In this document: positions 24,697-32,636 of the stretch, in pieces
How the letters are laid out: every line of letters begins with the position of its first letter
Position numbering within the stretch: position 1 is the first letter of the stretch
Assembly (NCBI RefSeq): GCF_900187385.1
Contig: NZ_FYEY01000001.1
Location: forward strand, 1,550,001-1,614,000
Origin: Streptomyces sp. 2114.4
GTDB taxonomy: Bacteria > Actinomycetota > Actinomycetes > Streptomycetales > Streptomycetaceae
Direction of reading: 5' to 3'
Length of the DNA: 64,000 nucleotides
The notes under the pieces: model-generated
Database searches by the model: none
Told to the model about the DNA's origin: nothing
The model's input: the letters and a program-made list of their open reading frames with translations, nothing else
Position numbers and translations under genes: made by a program

Positions 24697-25974
24697 ATGG
24701 CTCTGTCGAGACGCGTTCTGCTCGGGCGGCTGGCGACGGCCGGCGCGGCCGGTGCGGCACTGGCCACGGGCGCGGGGCCCGCGCAGGCGGCGGGACCCGC
24801 GCACGGCGGCGGCCGGCGGGTGCACACCGGCTTCGACCGGCTGTCCGCCGACGGCTACCGCCTGCTGGACGGCCGCACGGTGGGCATCGTCACCAACCCC
24901 ACCGGCGTCACCCGCGACCTGCGGCACATCGTGGATGTGATGCACGCCGACCAACGGGTGCGGCTGACCGCCGTCTTCGGCCCCGAACACGGCTTCCGCG
25001 GCACCGCGCAGGCCGGCGGTTCCGAAGGCCGCTACGACGATCCGGCCACCGGACTGCCGGTCTACGACACGTACAACAAGAGCGGCAGGGAACTCGCCGG
25101 CATCTTCGGCGCCTCCGGTGTGGACACCGTCGTCTTCGACATCCAGGACGTGGGCGCGCGCTTCTACACCTACATCTGGACGCTGTACGACTGCATGGTG
25201 GCGGCGGCGCTCGCCGGCAAGCGCTTCGTCGTCCTCGACCGGCCCAATCCGGTCACCGGCCGCTCGGCCACCGGCCCCGTGCTCGACAAGGCGTACGCCT
25301 CGTTCGTCGGCCGGGAGCCGATCGCGCAGGCACACGGGATGACGGCGGGGGAACTGGCGCTGCTGTTCAACGGCGAGTTCGTGCCGCAGGCGGCCGGGCG
25401 CCCGGTGGAGCTGGAGACCGTGCGGATGACCGGCTGGCGGCGCACCGACTTCTTCGACGCCACCGGCCTGCCCTGGGTGCCGCCGAGCCCCAACATGCCC
25501 ACGCCCGACACCGCCCTGGTCTACTCCGGCACCTGCCTCTTCGAGGGCACCAACCTCTCCGAGGGGCGCGGCACCACCCGCCCCTTCGAGCTGCTGGGCG
25601 CGGAGGGCATCGACCGCCGCTGGGCCGCGGCCGCCACCGAACTGGACCTGCCCGGCGTCCACTTCCGGGAGGCCTATTTCGCCCCCACCTTCTCCAAGTT
25701 CCAGGGCAAGACGATCGGGGGCGTCCAGCTGCACGTCCACGACCGCGAGGCGTTCGACCCGGTACGTACCGGCATCGGCCTCCTGGTGACCGCGAAGCGG
25801 GTCTGGAGCGGCTTCGCCTGGCGTCCCGACAACGGCATCGACCGGCTGACCGGCTCGTCGACCGTCCGGAAGATGATCGACGCGGGCGCGGGGACGGACG
25901 AGATCGTCACCGCCTGGCGGGAGAACCTCGCCCGCTTCCGCGCACTGCGGAAGCCCTATTTGCGCTACGCGTAG
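24697..25974 (+). CDS. exported DUF1343/NamZ-type exo-beta-N-acetylmuramidase
   Basis: 425 residues. The N-terminus SRRVLLGRLATAGAAG is a Tat-like signal ending near QAAGPAHG. The body has VGIVTNPTGVTRDLRHIVDVM, FGPEHGFRG, FDIQDVGARFYTYIWTLYDCM, LDRPNPVTG and SPNMPTPDTALVYSGTCLFEGTNLSEGRGT, the conserved blocks of DUF1343, whose founding member NamZ removes N-acetylmuramic acid from peptidoglycan fragments. CGGAGGT stands 6 nt before the ATG. A role in wall turnover or recycling outside the cell is likely. A hairpin terminates it. Confidence 0.9.
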   Translation: MALSRRVLLGRLATAGAAGAALATGAGPAQAAGPAHGGGRRVHTGFDRLSADGYRLLDGRTVGIVTNPTGVTRDLRHIVDVMHADQRVRLTAVFGPEHGFRGTAQAGGSEGRYDDPATGLPVYDTYNKSGRELAGIFGASGVDTVVFDIQDVGARFYTYIWTLYDCMVAAALAGKRFVVLDRPNPVTGRSATGPVLDKAYASFVGREPIAQAHGMTAGELALLFNGEFVPQAAGRPVELETVRMTGWRRTDFFDATGLPWVPPSPNMPTPDTALVYSGTCLFEGTNLSEGRGTTRPFELLGAEGIDRRWAAAATELDLPGVHFREAYFAPTFSKFQGKTIGGVQLHVHDREAFDPVRTGIGLLVTAKRVWSGFAWRPDNGIDRLTGSSTVRKMIDAGAGTDEIVTAWRENLARFRALRKPYLRYA

Positions 25975-26003
25975 GGGCGTTGGGCCGACGGCGGTCCGGG
26001 CCC

Positions 26004-26030
26004 GCCCCGGTCTCACGAACCGAGACGGGC
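26004..26030 (+). terminator. hairpin after the NamZ-type gene
   Basis: GTCTC and GAGAC pair around a 7-nt loop, and GCCC/GGGC extend the stem past a 2-nt bulge. It lies 30 nt after the NamZ-type stop and 48 nt before the MFS start. Confidence 0.55.
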
Positions 26031-26077
26031 CCGCTGCGCTCTTGACCGGCCGCTCCACCGGGCCGGAAAGTGCGCTG

Positions 26078-27412
26078 GTGAGCAGCGACGCGACAGCAGC
26101 ACAGGGATCAGCAGACGCTCCGCCGAAGACGGCGGGGGAGGCCGGCGGCGGTGAGAGCCTGCGCCGGGTGGCGGTGGCCTCGTTCATCGGGACGGCCATC
26201 GAGTTCTACGACTTCTACATCTACGGGACGGCCGCCGCGCTCGTCCTCAACCAGGCGTTCTTCCCGACGCTCAACCCGGTCAACGCCACCCTCGCGTCCT
26301 TCTCCACCTACGCGGTGGCGTTCGCCGCACGGCCGCTGGGCTCGGTGCTCTTCGGCCACTTCGGTGACCGGGTGGGCCGCAAATCCGTGCTGGTCGTCTC
26401 GCTGCTGCTGATGGGGCTCTCGACGGCGTGCGTGGGGCTGCTCCCGGGCTATGGCGCCTGGGGCGTCTGGGCGCCGTTGCTGCTGCTCGTGCTGCGCTTC
26501 CTGCAGGGCATCGGCCTGGGCGGCGAGTGGGGCGGGGCCGCGCTGCTCGCGGTCGAGCATGCGCCGCGCAGGCGCCGGGGGCTGTATGCGGCCTTCCCGC
26601 AACTCGGCCCGTCCGTGGGGTTCTTCGCGGCGACCGGGGTGTTCTGGCTGCTGTCGTCCGTGCTCGATGACGCGGCGTTTTGTTCGTGGGGCTGGCGGGT
26701 GCCGTTCCTGCTGTCGTTCCTGCTGGTCGGCGTGGGGCTGTTCGTACGGCTGAAGATCAGTGAGACGCCGGTGTTCGCGAAGGTGCTGGACGCCCAGGAG
26801 GCGAGCAAGGTGCCCGCCGTCGAGGTGCTGCGCCGTCATCCGCGCGAACTGCTGCTGGGCGCGGGCGGCATGATCGTCGCGTACGGCCTCTTCTACACCG
26901 CGACGACCTACTGCCTGTCCTACGCCACCGCCACCCTCGGCATCTCCCGCAACACCATGCTGGGGCTCTCCCTCGTCGCCTGCCTGTTCCTGGCCGCCGG
27001 GACCTGGCTCGCCGCCACCCGTTCCGACGGCGCCGGGCGCCGCAAGCTGATCCTCGCCGGCAGCGCCCTCGCGGTCGTGTGGGGGCTGGTGCTCTTCCCG
27101 CTGCTGGACACCGGGGCGCCGGTGCTGATCGCCCTCGGCATCGGCGGCGCGCTGTTCTGCATGGGTGTGGTGTACGGCCCGATGGGCGCGTATCTGCCGG
27201 AGCTGTTCGGTACGCGGGTGCGGTACTCGGGCGCCTCGCTGGCCTACAACCTGGGCGGTGTCCTCGGCGGCGCGGTGGCCCCGCTGGTCGCCACCCGGCT
27301 CCAGTCGGCGTACGGATCGGCCTCGGTGGGCTGGTACGTCAGCGCGATGGCGGTCGTCTCGCTGCTGTGCGTGCTGGCGCTGCCGGAGACCCGGGAGCGG
27401 GACCTGGTCTGA
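26078..27412 (+). CDS. MFS transporter, metabolite:H+ symporter (MHS) family
   Basis: 444 residues. MHS-type marks are VASFIGTAIEFYDFYIYGTAAALV, GHFGDRVGRKSVLV, RFLQGIGLGGEWGGAALLAVEHAP and the central LKISETPVF. Such proteins import organic acids or osmolytes such as shikimate, alpha-ketoglutarate, proline or citrate with protons. The GTG at 26078 is chosen because GGAAAG lies 7 nt upstream; a TTG 12 codons earlier is the alternative. It converges with the LysR gene and stands alone, so the substrate is open. Confidence 0.88.
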   Translation: MSSDATAAQGSADAPPKTAGEAGGGESLRRVAVASFIGTAIEFYDFYIYGTAAALVLNQAFFPTLNPVNATLASFSTYAVAFAARPLGSVLFGHFGDRVGRKSVLVVSLLLMGLSTACVGLLPGYGAWGVWAPLLLLVLRFLQGIGLGGEWGGAALLAVEHAPRRRRGLYAAFPQLGPSVGFFAATGVFWLLSSVLDDAAFCSWGWRVPFLLSFLLVGVGLFVRLKISETPVFAKVLDAQEASKVPAVEVLRRHPRELLLGAGGMIVAYGLFYTATTYCLSYATATLGISRNTMLGLSLVACLFLAAGTWLAATRSDGAGRRKLILAGSALAVVWGLVLFPLLDTGAPVLIALGIGGALFCMGVVYGPMGAYLPELFGTRVRYSGASLAYNLGGVLGGAVAPLVATRLQSAYGSASVGWYVSAMAVVSLLCVLALPETRERDLV

Positions 27413-27433
27413 GGCGCCGGTGACGCCGCGCGC

Positions 27434-28456
27434 TCACGAGCTCAGCCACCATCGCCCGCTCTCCCTGGACAGCGCCTCCCACAGGAGGTTGAGGGGGTGG
27501 CCGGGGGCGTAGGAGTCCCGCTCGCCGCGGCGGGTGAAGACGCCGACCAGCACCTCGGTCCGGGGGCCCACCTCCCCGACGATCTCCAGGGTGCGCAGCC
27601 CGCCGGCTTCCGGGAGGCGGCCGTCCGCGGCGGCCTCCCCGATGCCCCGGGTGACCAGCATCGCCCCGCTGACCACTCCCGACCGCAGCAGTTCGAAGCC
27701 GTAGTGCGCGGCCTCGATCTCGGCCGCCACGGACAGCTTGTTCCGGTAGTCGGGGCCGTACCAGGAGGTCAGGAAACGGCTGATCAGGCCGCGTGTCGAG
27801 ACGACCAGCGGCAGCCGGGGCAGGTCGTGGGCGCCGAAGGAGGTGCCGGGGAGCCGTTCCGGCGGCAGGTTCGTCAGCAGGGAGAGCCCGCTGCGCCGCC
27901 ACTCCATGACCTCGTACGGAGCCAGCACTTCCGCTTCGTCGCCCTGGGTGACCACGACGCTGCCGCAGACCAGGTCGAGTTCTTTGGTGCGCAGCTTGGT
28001 GAAGAGGTCTCCGGTGCGGACATGGGTGACCTTCAGATCGACGTCGTCGCGCTCATAGTCCTCGGCGACGCGTTCCACCGCGTCCAGCAGGAAACCGAGG
28101 GTGTAGCGGGTGGTGCCGACGGACAGCGTCCGGCCGAGCCGGCGGCGGGCGTCGCGCACGCCGTCCGACCACTCCCCCAGCGTGCGCCGCGCCAGCTCGA
28201 CCAGCGCCTCGCCGGTCGCGGTGAACAGGGCGTCCCGGCCCCGTCCTTGCTTGAGGACCAGTTCCTCGCCGCACAGCGCGGCAAAGGTGCGGTTCATGGT
28301 GTCCAACTGCTTCTGCACACTGGACTGTTCGCGGCCCAGCCGCCGCGCGGCGCCCAGCGCGGTGCCCGCCTCGTGGACGACGATCAGCGTGCGCAGCTGG
28401 TCCATGGTGGTATCCAGCAGCTCCGTCGGGTACTGCTGCGGACCTGACAAGGCCAT
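27434..28456 (-). CDS. LysR-family transcriptional regulator
   Basis: 340 residues, slightly longer than usual. The N-terminal helix-turn-helix reads MDQLRTLIVVHEAGTALGAARRLGREQSSVQKQLDTM, preceded by a 17-residue extension, and a long linker helix and a periplasmic-binding-like effector domain follow. The ATG at 28456 is favoured by GGGAAAG upstream; an ATG five codons earlier exists. Its promoter region contains tandem 22-bp units with palindromic cores (28536-28595). It lies on the same strand as, and downstream of, the exported acylase, so control of the acylase is a reasonable guess. Confidence 0.8.
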   Translation of the reverse strand: MALSGPQQYPTELLDTTMDQLRTLIVVHEAGTALGAARRLGREQSSVQKQLDTMNRTFAALCGEELVLKQGRGRDALFTATGEALVELARRTLGEWSDGVRDARRRLGRTLSVGTTRYTLGFLLDAVERVAEDYERDDVDLKVTHVRTGDLFTKLRTKELDLVCGSVVVTQGDEAEVLAPYEVMEWRRSGLSLLTNLPPERLPGTSFGAHDLPRLPLVVSTRGLISRFLTSWYGPDYRNKLSVAAEIEAAHYGFELLRSGVVSGAMLVTRGIGEAAADGRLPEAGGLRTLEIVGEVGPRTEVLVGVFTRRGERDSYAPGHPLNLLWEALSRESGRWWLSS

Positions 28457-28535
28457 GCCTCGCTTTCCCATTTCCCTGGACTTCCGAACCCTGCAGCATA
28501 ACCCCCGCGGAATTCCGGCCCGGAGGCCAGTCGGG

Positions 28536-28595
28536 CTTCCCGGTAGGGGAGTTCGCGCTTCCCGGTACCGGAGTTCGCGCTTCCCGTCACGGGAG
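28536..28595. repeat. tandem 22-bp repeats upstream of the LysR gene
   Basis: Units at 28536-28557 and 28558-28579 (20 of 22 identical) are followed by a partial third to 28595. Each has the core CCCGGTAxxGG, fully palindromic in unit 2. They sit 80-140 nt before the LysR start and may be stacked operator sites. Confidence 0.75.
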
Positions 28596-28626
28596 AGGGG
28601 ACGGCGGGGCAACCGGCGGGCGCGCG

Positions 28627-28661
28627 CAGGCCCCGGGGCGGTGGTGATGCCCCGGGGCCTG
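28627..28661 (-). terminator. terminator of the acylase gene
   Basis: CAGGCCCCGGGGC and its complement form a perfect 13-bp stem with a 9-nt loop, 35 nt past the acylase stop in the minus-strand direction. Confidence 0.8.
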
Positions 28662-28695
28662 GCCGTTCGTGCTCCCTCTGCCGGTGTTACCGGTG

Positions 28696-31515
28696 TTACC
28701 GGTGTGCCGGGAACTCCACGACCTGCTGGTAGGTCGGCCGGTTCTGCCAGCTGATGGTGTCGTGGGTCAGACCGCCCACCGCGCGGTGGATGATCGCGTC
28801 CGCGCACCACTGGTCGCCGGCCTTGCAGCTGTCGTCGCCGGGGTAGACCTGCCCGGCCGTCTTCCCGGCCGCCTGCCGGAGCGTGGCCAGCAGCGTGTCG
28901 CGGCAGGCGGACAGGTCACCGTTGCCGCAATACGGCTGCGCGAGCGGGCCGGCCACCTGGTCGCCGAGCACCGACCGCAGATCCTTGTCCGCGTAGCTCC
29001 ACCAGCCGTACTGGAAGGCCGATCCGGCGTGGGCCCCGGTCGGGCCGTGACCGGCCGACGGGGATTCGTCGATGCCGAGATTGGCCCGCAGCGCGTCATA
29101 GAGATCGCCGCCCAGCCCCGGCTTGAAGACCGCGTCGATCATCAGCGGCCACCAGGAGTCCATCAGGCGTACGGCGTCGGGGTGGGTGTAGGTGTGCGAG
29201 CCCGCGGCGGTCTCGCGGCGCTGGGCACCGTCCTTGTGCCAGGCCTCCAGCTGCTGGACCGCGGTCTTCAGCTGGGGGTCGGTGACGGGCTTGCTGCCCA
29301 GGACCCGCAGGAGTTCGGGCAGCACGTCCTCGCCGCGCAGATCGGTGACGGCGGCCTCGGACATGGCGCGGGTCAGCGAGGCCCGGGTCACCCCGCCCTT
29401 CTCGGTCAGTGCGCGCACCCGGTCGTCCAGCAGATTGCCGCGGTGCACCGACCCGTTGCCGAAGCCGGCCGAGTCGTAGTCCTTGGCCTGCTTGTTGTTC
29501 CACGAGATGTAGTAGTCCTGGCCGACGGACTGCGGGTGCTGGGCGGGCGGGGTGTAGTCGGTGGTGTTGGTGTCCGGGTCGTAGCCCTTCCACTCGTAGG
29601 CGTCCTCCGCCTTGATGGGCAGTGCGGGATCGACGTCGGGGTTGCGGACCGGATTGAGGCCGCTGTTGTAGTACGCGATGTCACGGGAGTCGGCGTAGAA
29701 CCAGTTGAAGGCGTAGCCGATGTGCTCGGCGGCCTGCTGGAACGTCTTGGCGTCGCGGACGTAGGACGGGTCGTTGAACATCTGGAAGCCGATGATCGAG
29801 TCGGCCTCGTGACGGTAGGTGGAGCGCTGCGCGGTGTAGGCGACGGGCTTGCCGTCGACGGTGGCGCGGTGGGTGACGGTCCCGTACTTCGTCCGGAAGA
29901 CCTGCATCCGGTAGGAACCGGCCGCCGTCGGGTCGGCGACGGTGGGCTTCCAGGAGTTGGTGCGCTCCAGCTTCTCCATGGGGACGCAGGCGCCGCGGTA
30001 GCGGTAGGAGGTGGAGTCCTTGGTGGGCGCGGAGCCGTCCGCGTTGCACAGTTCCACGGCGTAGGTGTCGGTGATGTCCTGGCCGGCGGAGGTGGCGCTC
30101 CAGGCGTAGTCCTGGCCGCGGCCGAGCTGGACGTACATCCCCACGCCGGCGAAGGAGGCGCCGCGGGCGCTGATGCCGGGCCCCTGGATCTCCTGGAGCA
30201 TCAGGAGCTGCGGCGCGAAGTAGCCGGTCTGCGGGCCGAAGACGGCGACCGGGTGGCCGCTCGCGGAGTGCTTGCCGGAGACCAGCAGGGCGTTGGACAT
30301 CCCACGGTGCTGGGTGGGGTCGAAGCTCCCCTTGGGCAGCACCCCGTCCTTGAAGAGGCCTTCCAGTTTCCTGTACTTCTTCGGGGCCTTGACCGGGTCC
30401 CGCGGCGGTGTCCCGCTCTTGACGGTGGCCGCACCGGTGCGGTCGAAGACCAGCGGCTCGGCCGTGACCGAGCCGCGGTCGGGCAGTGCGGTGCCCTTGG
30501 CCTTGGCCGGCTTGACCGCGTACGGGAAGCTGCTGCCGTCGTGCAGGGTCTTGGCGGCCTCGGGGTCGTTGCGCTCCCGGAAGGACTCCCAGACCTGGGT
30601 GCCCTTCTCGACGCCGTACTTCTGCTGGGCGGAGAGCAGCGCGAGGGCCGAGGGCACCTCGCCGCCACCGCCGTTGCCGAACAGCCCGCCGACGACGGAG
30701 GCCAGGGCTATCAGGTCGGTGAGCTTGAAGGGCTGGATCTCACCGGCGTTGGTGAGGGCGTCGACATGGCCGGTGAGGACGTACTCGCCGGGGAAGTAGC
30801 GGCCGTTCTTGGACTGTTCGCGGTAGGCGTTGATGCCGTCGACGTAGGCTTGGGCGTCCTGCATGGCCAGTTTGCCGCGCTCGCCGTTGGAATCGCGGAT
30901 GTTGTCGACCTGGGCCTGGAGATCGGCCTCGGTGTACGGCGCCTGCGGCCAGAACTGCTGCTCCAGGCCCTGGTTGGCGAGGGCGCCGCCGGCGAAGGAG
31001 GTCAGTTCGCCGCGGCCGATGTGGCGGAAGAGGTCCATCAGCCAGAGCCGGTCCTGGCCCGCGGCGTAGCCGGCGCCGAACTCGGTGCCGTAGCGGGTGG
31101 TGCCCTTGATGTGCGGCACCCCGGTCTTCTTGTCCCGGGTGATGGTCACGTCGTTGCGGGGCGCGGTGACCTTGCCGACCTGGTCCTGGGGGACGCCGAA
31201 GGAGGCGTCGTTGAAGAACGTGGTGAGGGTGTCGTCGGTGAGCGACTGGTAGCCGCTCGCCAGCGCGCCGTACGGGCCGAGTTGGTCGGTGGAGTGCTCG
31301 GGGTGGGTGCCGAACAGCTTGTTGCCGAGGATCTCCACCAAGGTGGCGTTGCCGGTGGCGCCGGGCGGCAGGATGTCGGCGCACTGGCCCTGGCAGTAGT
31401 CGTCGTTCGGTGCGGCGGCCGCGGCCGCGGTGGGGGGCGGTGCCAAGAGCATGGCACCCAAGGCGAACAGGGCCGCCGCGGCGGCAGTCCTGAGCCTTCC
31501 GGTACGTCGTCGCAT
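28696..31515 (-). CDS. exported penicillin acylase-family Ntn hydrolase
   Basis: 939 residues. A signal peptide (RRRTGRLRTAAAAALFALGAM, cleavage in the following Ala-rich tract) leads to the alpha chain, whose markers include ITRDKKTGVPHIKGTTRYGTEFGAGYAAGQDRLW. The autoprocessing site is RGMSNALLVSGKHSASGHP, where Ser407 would become the N-terminal nucleophile of the beta chain. Family members cleave amide-linked acyl chains from penicillins, echinocandin/aculeacin lipopeptides or N-acyl homoserine lactones; which applies here is unknown. Its ribosome binding site GAGGAG is part of a stem that could be sequestered. A LysR gene lies downstream on the same strand. Confidence 0.92.
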   Translation of the reverse strand: MRRRTGRLRTAAAAALFALGAMLLAPPPTAAAAAAPNDDYCQGQCADILPPGATGNATLVEILGNKLFGTHPEHSTDQLGPYGALASGYQSLTDDTLTTFFNDASFGVPQDQVGKVTAPRNDVTITRDKKTGVPHIKGTTRYGTEFGAGYAAGQDRLWLMDLFRHIGRGELTSFAGGALANQGLEQQFWPQAPYTEADLQAQVDNIRDSNGERGKLAMQDAQAYVDGINAYREQSKNGRYFPGEYVLTGHVDALTNAGEIQPFKLTDLIALASVVGGLFGNGGGGEVPSALALLSAQQKYGVEKGTQVWESFRERNDPEAAKTLHDGSSFPYAVKPAKAKGTALPDRGSVTAEPLVFDRTGAATVKSGTPPRDPVKAPKKYRKLEGLFKDGVLPKGSFDPTQHRGMSNALLVSGKHSASGHPVAVFGPQTGYFAPQLLMLQEIQGPGISARGASFAGVGMYVQLGRGQDYAWSATSAGQDITDTYAVELCNADGSAPTKDSTSYRYRGACVPMEKLERTNSWKPTVADPTAAGSYRMQVFRTKYGTVTHRATVDGKPVAYTAQRSTYRHEADSIIGFQMFNDPSYVRDAKTFQQAAEHIGYAFNWFYADSRDIAYYNSGLNPVRNPDVDPALPIKAEDAYEWKGYDPDTNTTDYTPPAQHPQSVGQDYYISWNNKQAKDYDSAGFGNGSVHRGNLLDDRVRALTEKGGVTRASLTRAMSEAAVTDLRGEDVLPELLRVLGSKPVTDPQLKTAVQQLEAWHKDGAQRRETAAGSHTYTHPDAVRLMDSWWPLMIDAVFKPGLGGDLYDALRANLGIDESPSAGHGPTGAHAGSAFQYGWWSYADKDLRSVLGDQVAGPLAQPYCGNGDLSACRDTLLATLRQAAGKTAGQVYPGDDSCKAGDQWCADAIIHRAVGGLTHDTISWQNRPTYQQVVEFPAHR

Positions 31516-31520
31516 TCCTG

Positions 31521-31563
31521 CTCCTCGCTGGGGGTCCCCTGCCCGTCACGAGCGAGGGGGAGG
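31521..31563 (-). promoter_or_regulatory. possible ribosome-binding-site hairpin of the acylase mRNA
   Basis: In the minus-strand RNA, CCTCGCT (31557-31551 in plus-strand numbering, reverse complement) can pair with AGCGAGG (31529-31523), the latter containing most of the Shine-Dalgarno GAGGAG. The inner part GGGGACCCCC can pair with itself. The start codon follows 5 nt after the SD. This may hide the site until unfolded. The segment also resembles a Streptomyces palindromic repeat. Confidence 0.45.
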
Positions 31564-31768
31564 GCGGGCGGGACGTTACCGCCGGTTATCCCTGACCGGA
31601 AGATGAACAACAGTCAACTTTTGTTCTTGCGCCGGGAGTTTGCGCCGGAGCCGCCCCGGAAAGCCGGAACATCACCCTGAAACCGCAAGAAAGTTCGAGG
31701 GATCCAGTTGGTGATCGACTACGTCCCATCTCCGTTCAGTCGGATCCTCCCCACGGAGGTGGGATGAA

Positions 31769-32389
31769 ATGGCCGGTTTCAGAGCCCTCGCAGAACAGGT
31801 CCGCAATCCACGACTCGTCGCGGCCCAGCGGCGCACGGCCCTGCGCAAGTGCCTTGAACGCTTCGCCCCTTACGGGCACCGGGCGACCTGGCACCATCTG
31901 TGCACCCGGGCCGGTATCGCGACCCAGGACCGTGACCCCGATCCGGAGCGGCTGATGGCCGCGCTCGCCGAGCTGGAAGAGGCCCGCACGCTCTGGCTCG
32001 CGTACGAGGAAGAGTTCGCCACCCGGCGCCGCAAGGAGAAACACGACGGCATCCGGCAGCCCGGCGCGATCGACGAATGGCACCGGCGGACCTGGGGCGG
32101 CTGCGACATCGTGCCGTGCGAGTCACCGCAGCGCCACCCCGCGGCCCGCCTCGCGGTGGTGCTGCGCCGCATGATCGTGGCCATGGAAGCGGGGCGGCCG
32201 CGCCACGACTGCCCGGTGTGCGGCGGCACCCGCTTCGCCTGGCTCCCGGATGCGGTGGACGCACCGGCACCCGGGCCGGCCTGCCGGCAGTGCGGGGTGC
32301 TGGCCCCGCTGTCCGTGCTGACGCACGAGGCGCTGACCACGGCGGGCCGGGTGCGGGTGCACGAGGCGGGGGCGTTCGCGGCGGCCTGA
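31769..32389 (+). CDS. hypothetical protein with C-terminal zinc ribbon
   Basis: 206 residues. The N-terminal two thirds are helical and charged, with AYEEEFATRRRKEK near the centre. The C-terminus has CPVCGGTRFAWLP and, 20 residues on, CRQCG, so four Cys are spaced to hold a zinc ribbon. Similar proteins occur in streptomycetes as unassigned hypotheticals, as far as I recall. GGAGG lies 9 nt before the ATG. No operon partner; function unknown. Confidence 0.75.
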   Translation: MAGFRALAEQVRNPRLVAAQRRTALRKCLERFAPYGHRATWHHLCTRAGIATQDRDPDPERLMAALAELEEARTLWLAYEEEFATRRRKEKHDGIRQPGAIDEWHRRTWGGCDIVPCESPQRHPAARLAVVLRRMIVAMEAGRPRHDCPVCGGTRFAWLPDAVDAPAPGPACRQCGVLAPLSVLTHEALTTAGRVRVHEAGAFAAA

Positions 32390-32636
32390 CCGGGGCCGGG
32401 GCGGGGGGCGAACGGGCGGCGCCGCCCTCCCGTCCGCCCTCGTCCGGCCCAGGCGCGCTCTCGTCCGGCCCGGGCGGGCATCCCCCTCCCCCATGGCCTC
32501 CTTTACGAGCCACCCCTCCACCTGAAACAACTGTTCACGGGCCGTCCCCGCACCGGCATCGCGCCCGGCCGGCGTCGGCCCTCCCGCCCGTACGGCACCA
32601 GGGCCGTGCGGGCACCCTGAGGAGAGGCTGGCGTCC

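Noticed and set aside
28669..31680. 1003-codon open frame on the plus strand opposite the acylase
   Set aside because: It mirrors the acylase codon pattern, has low-complexity Gly/Val/Arg composition and no domain; high GC leaves long antisense frames.
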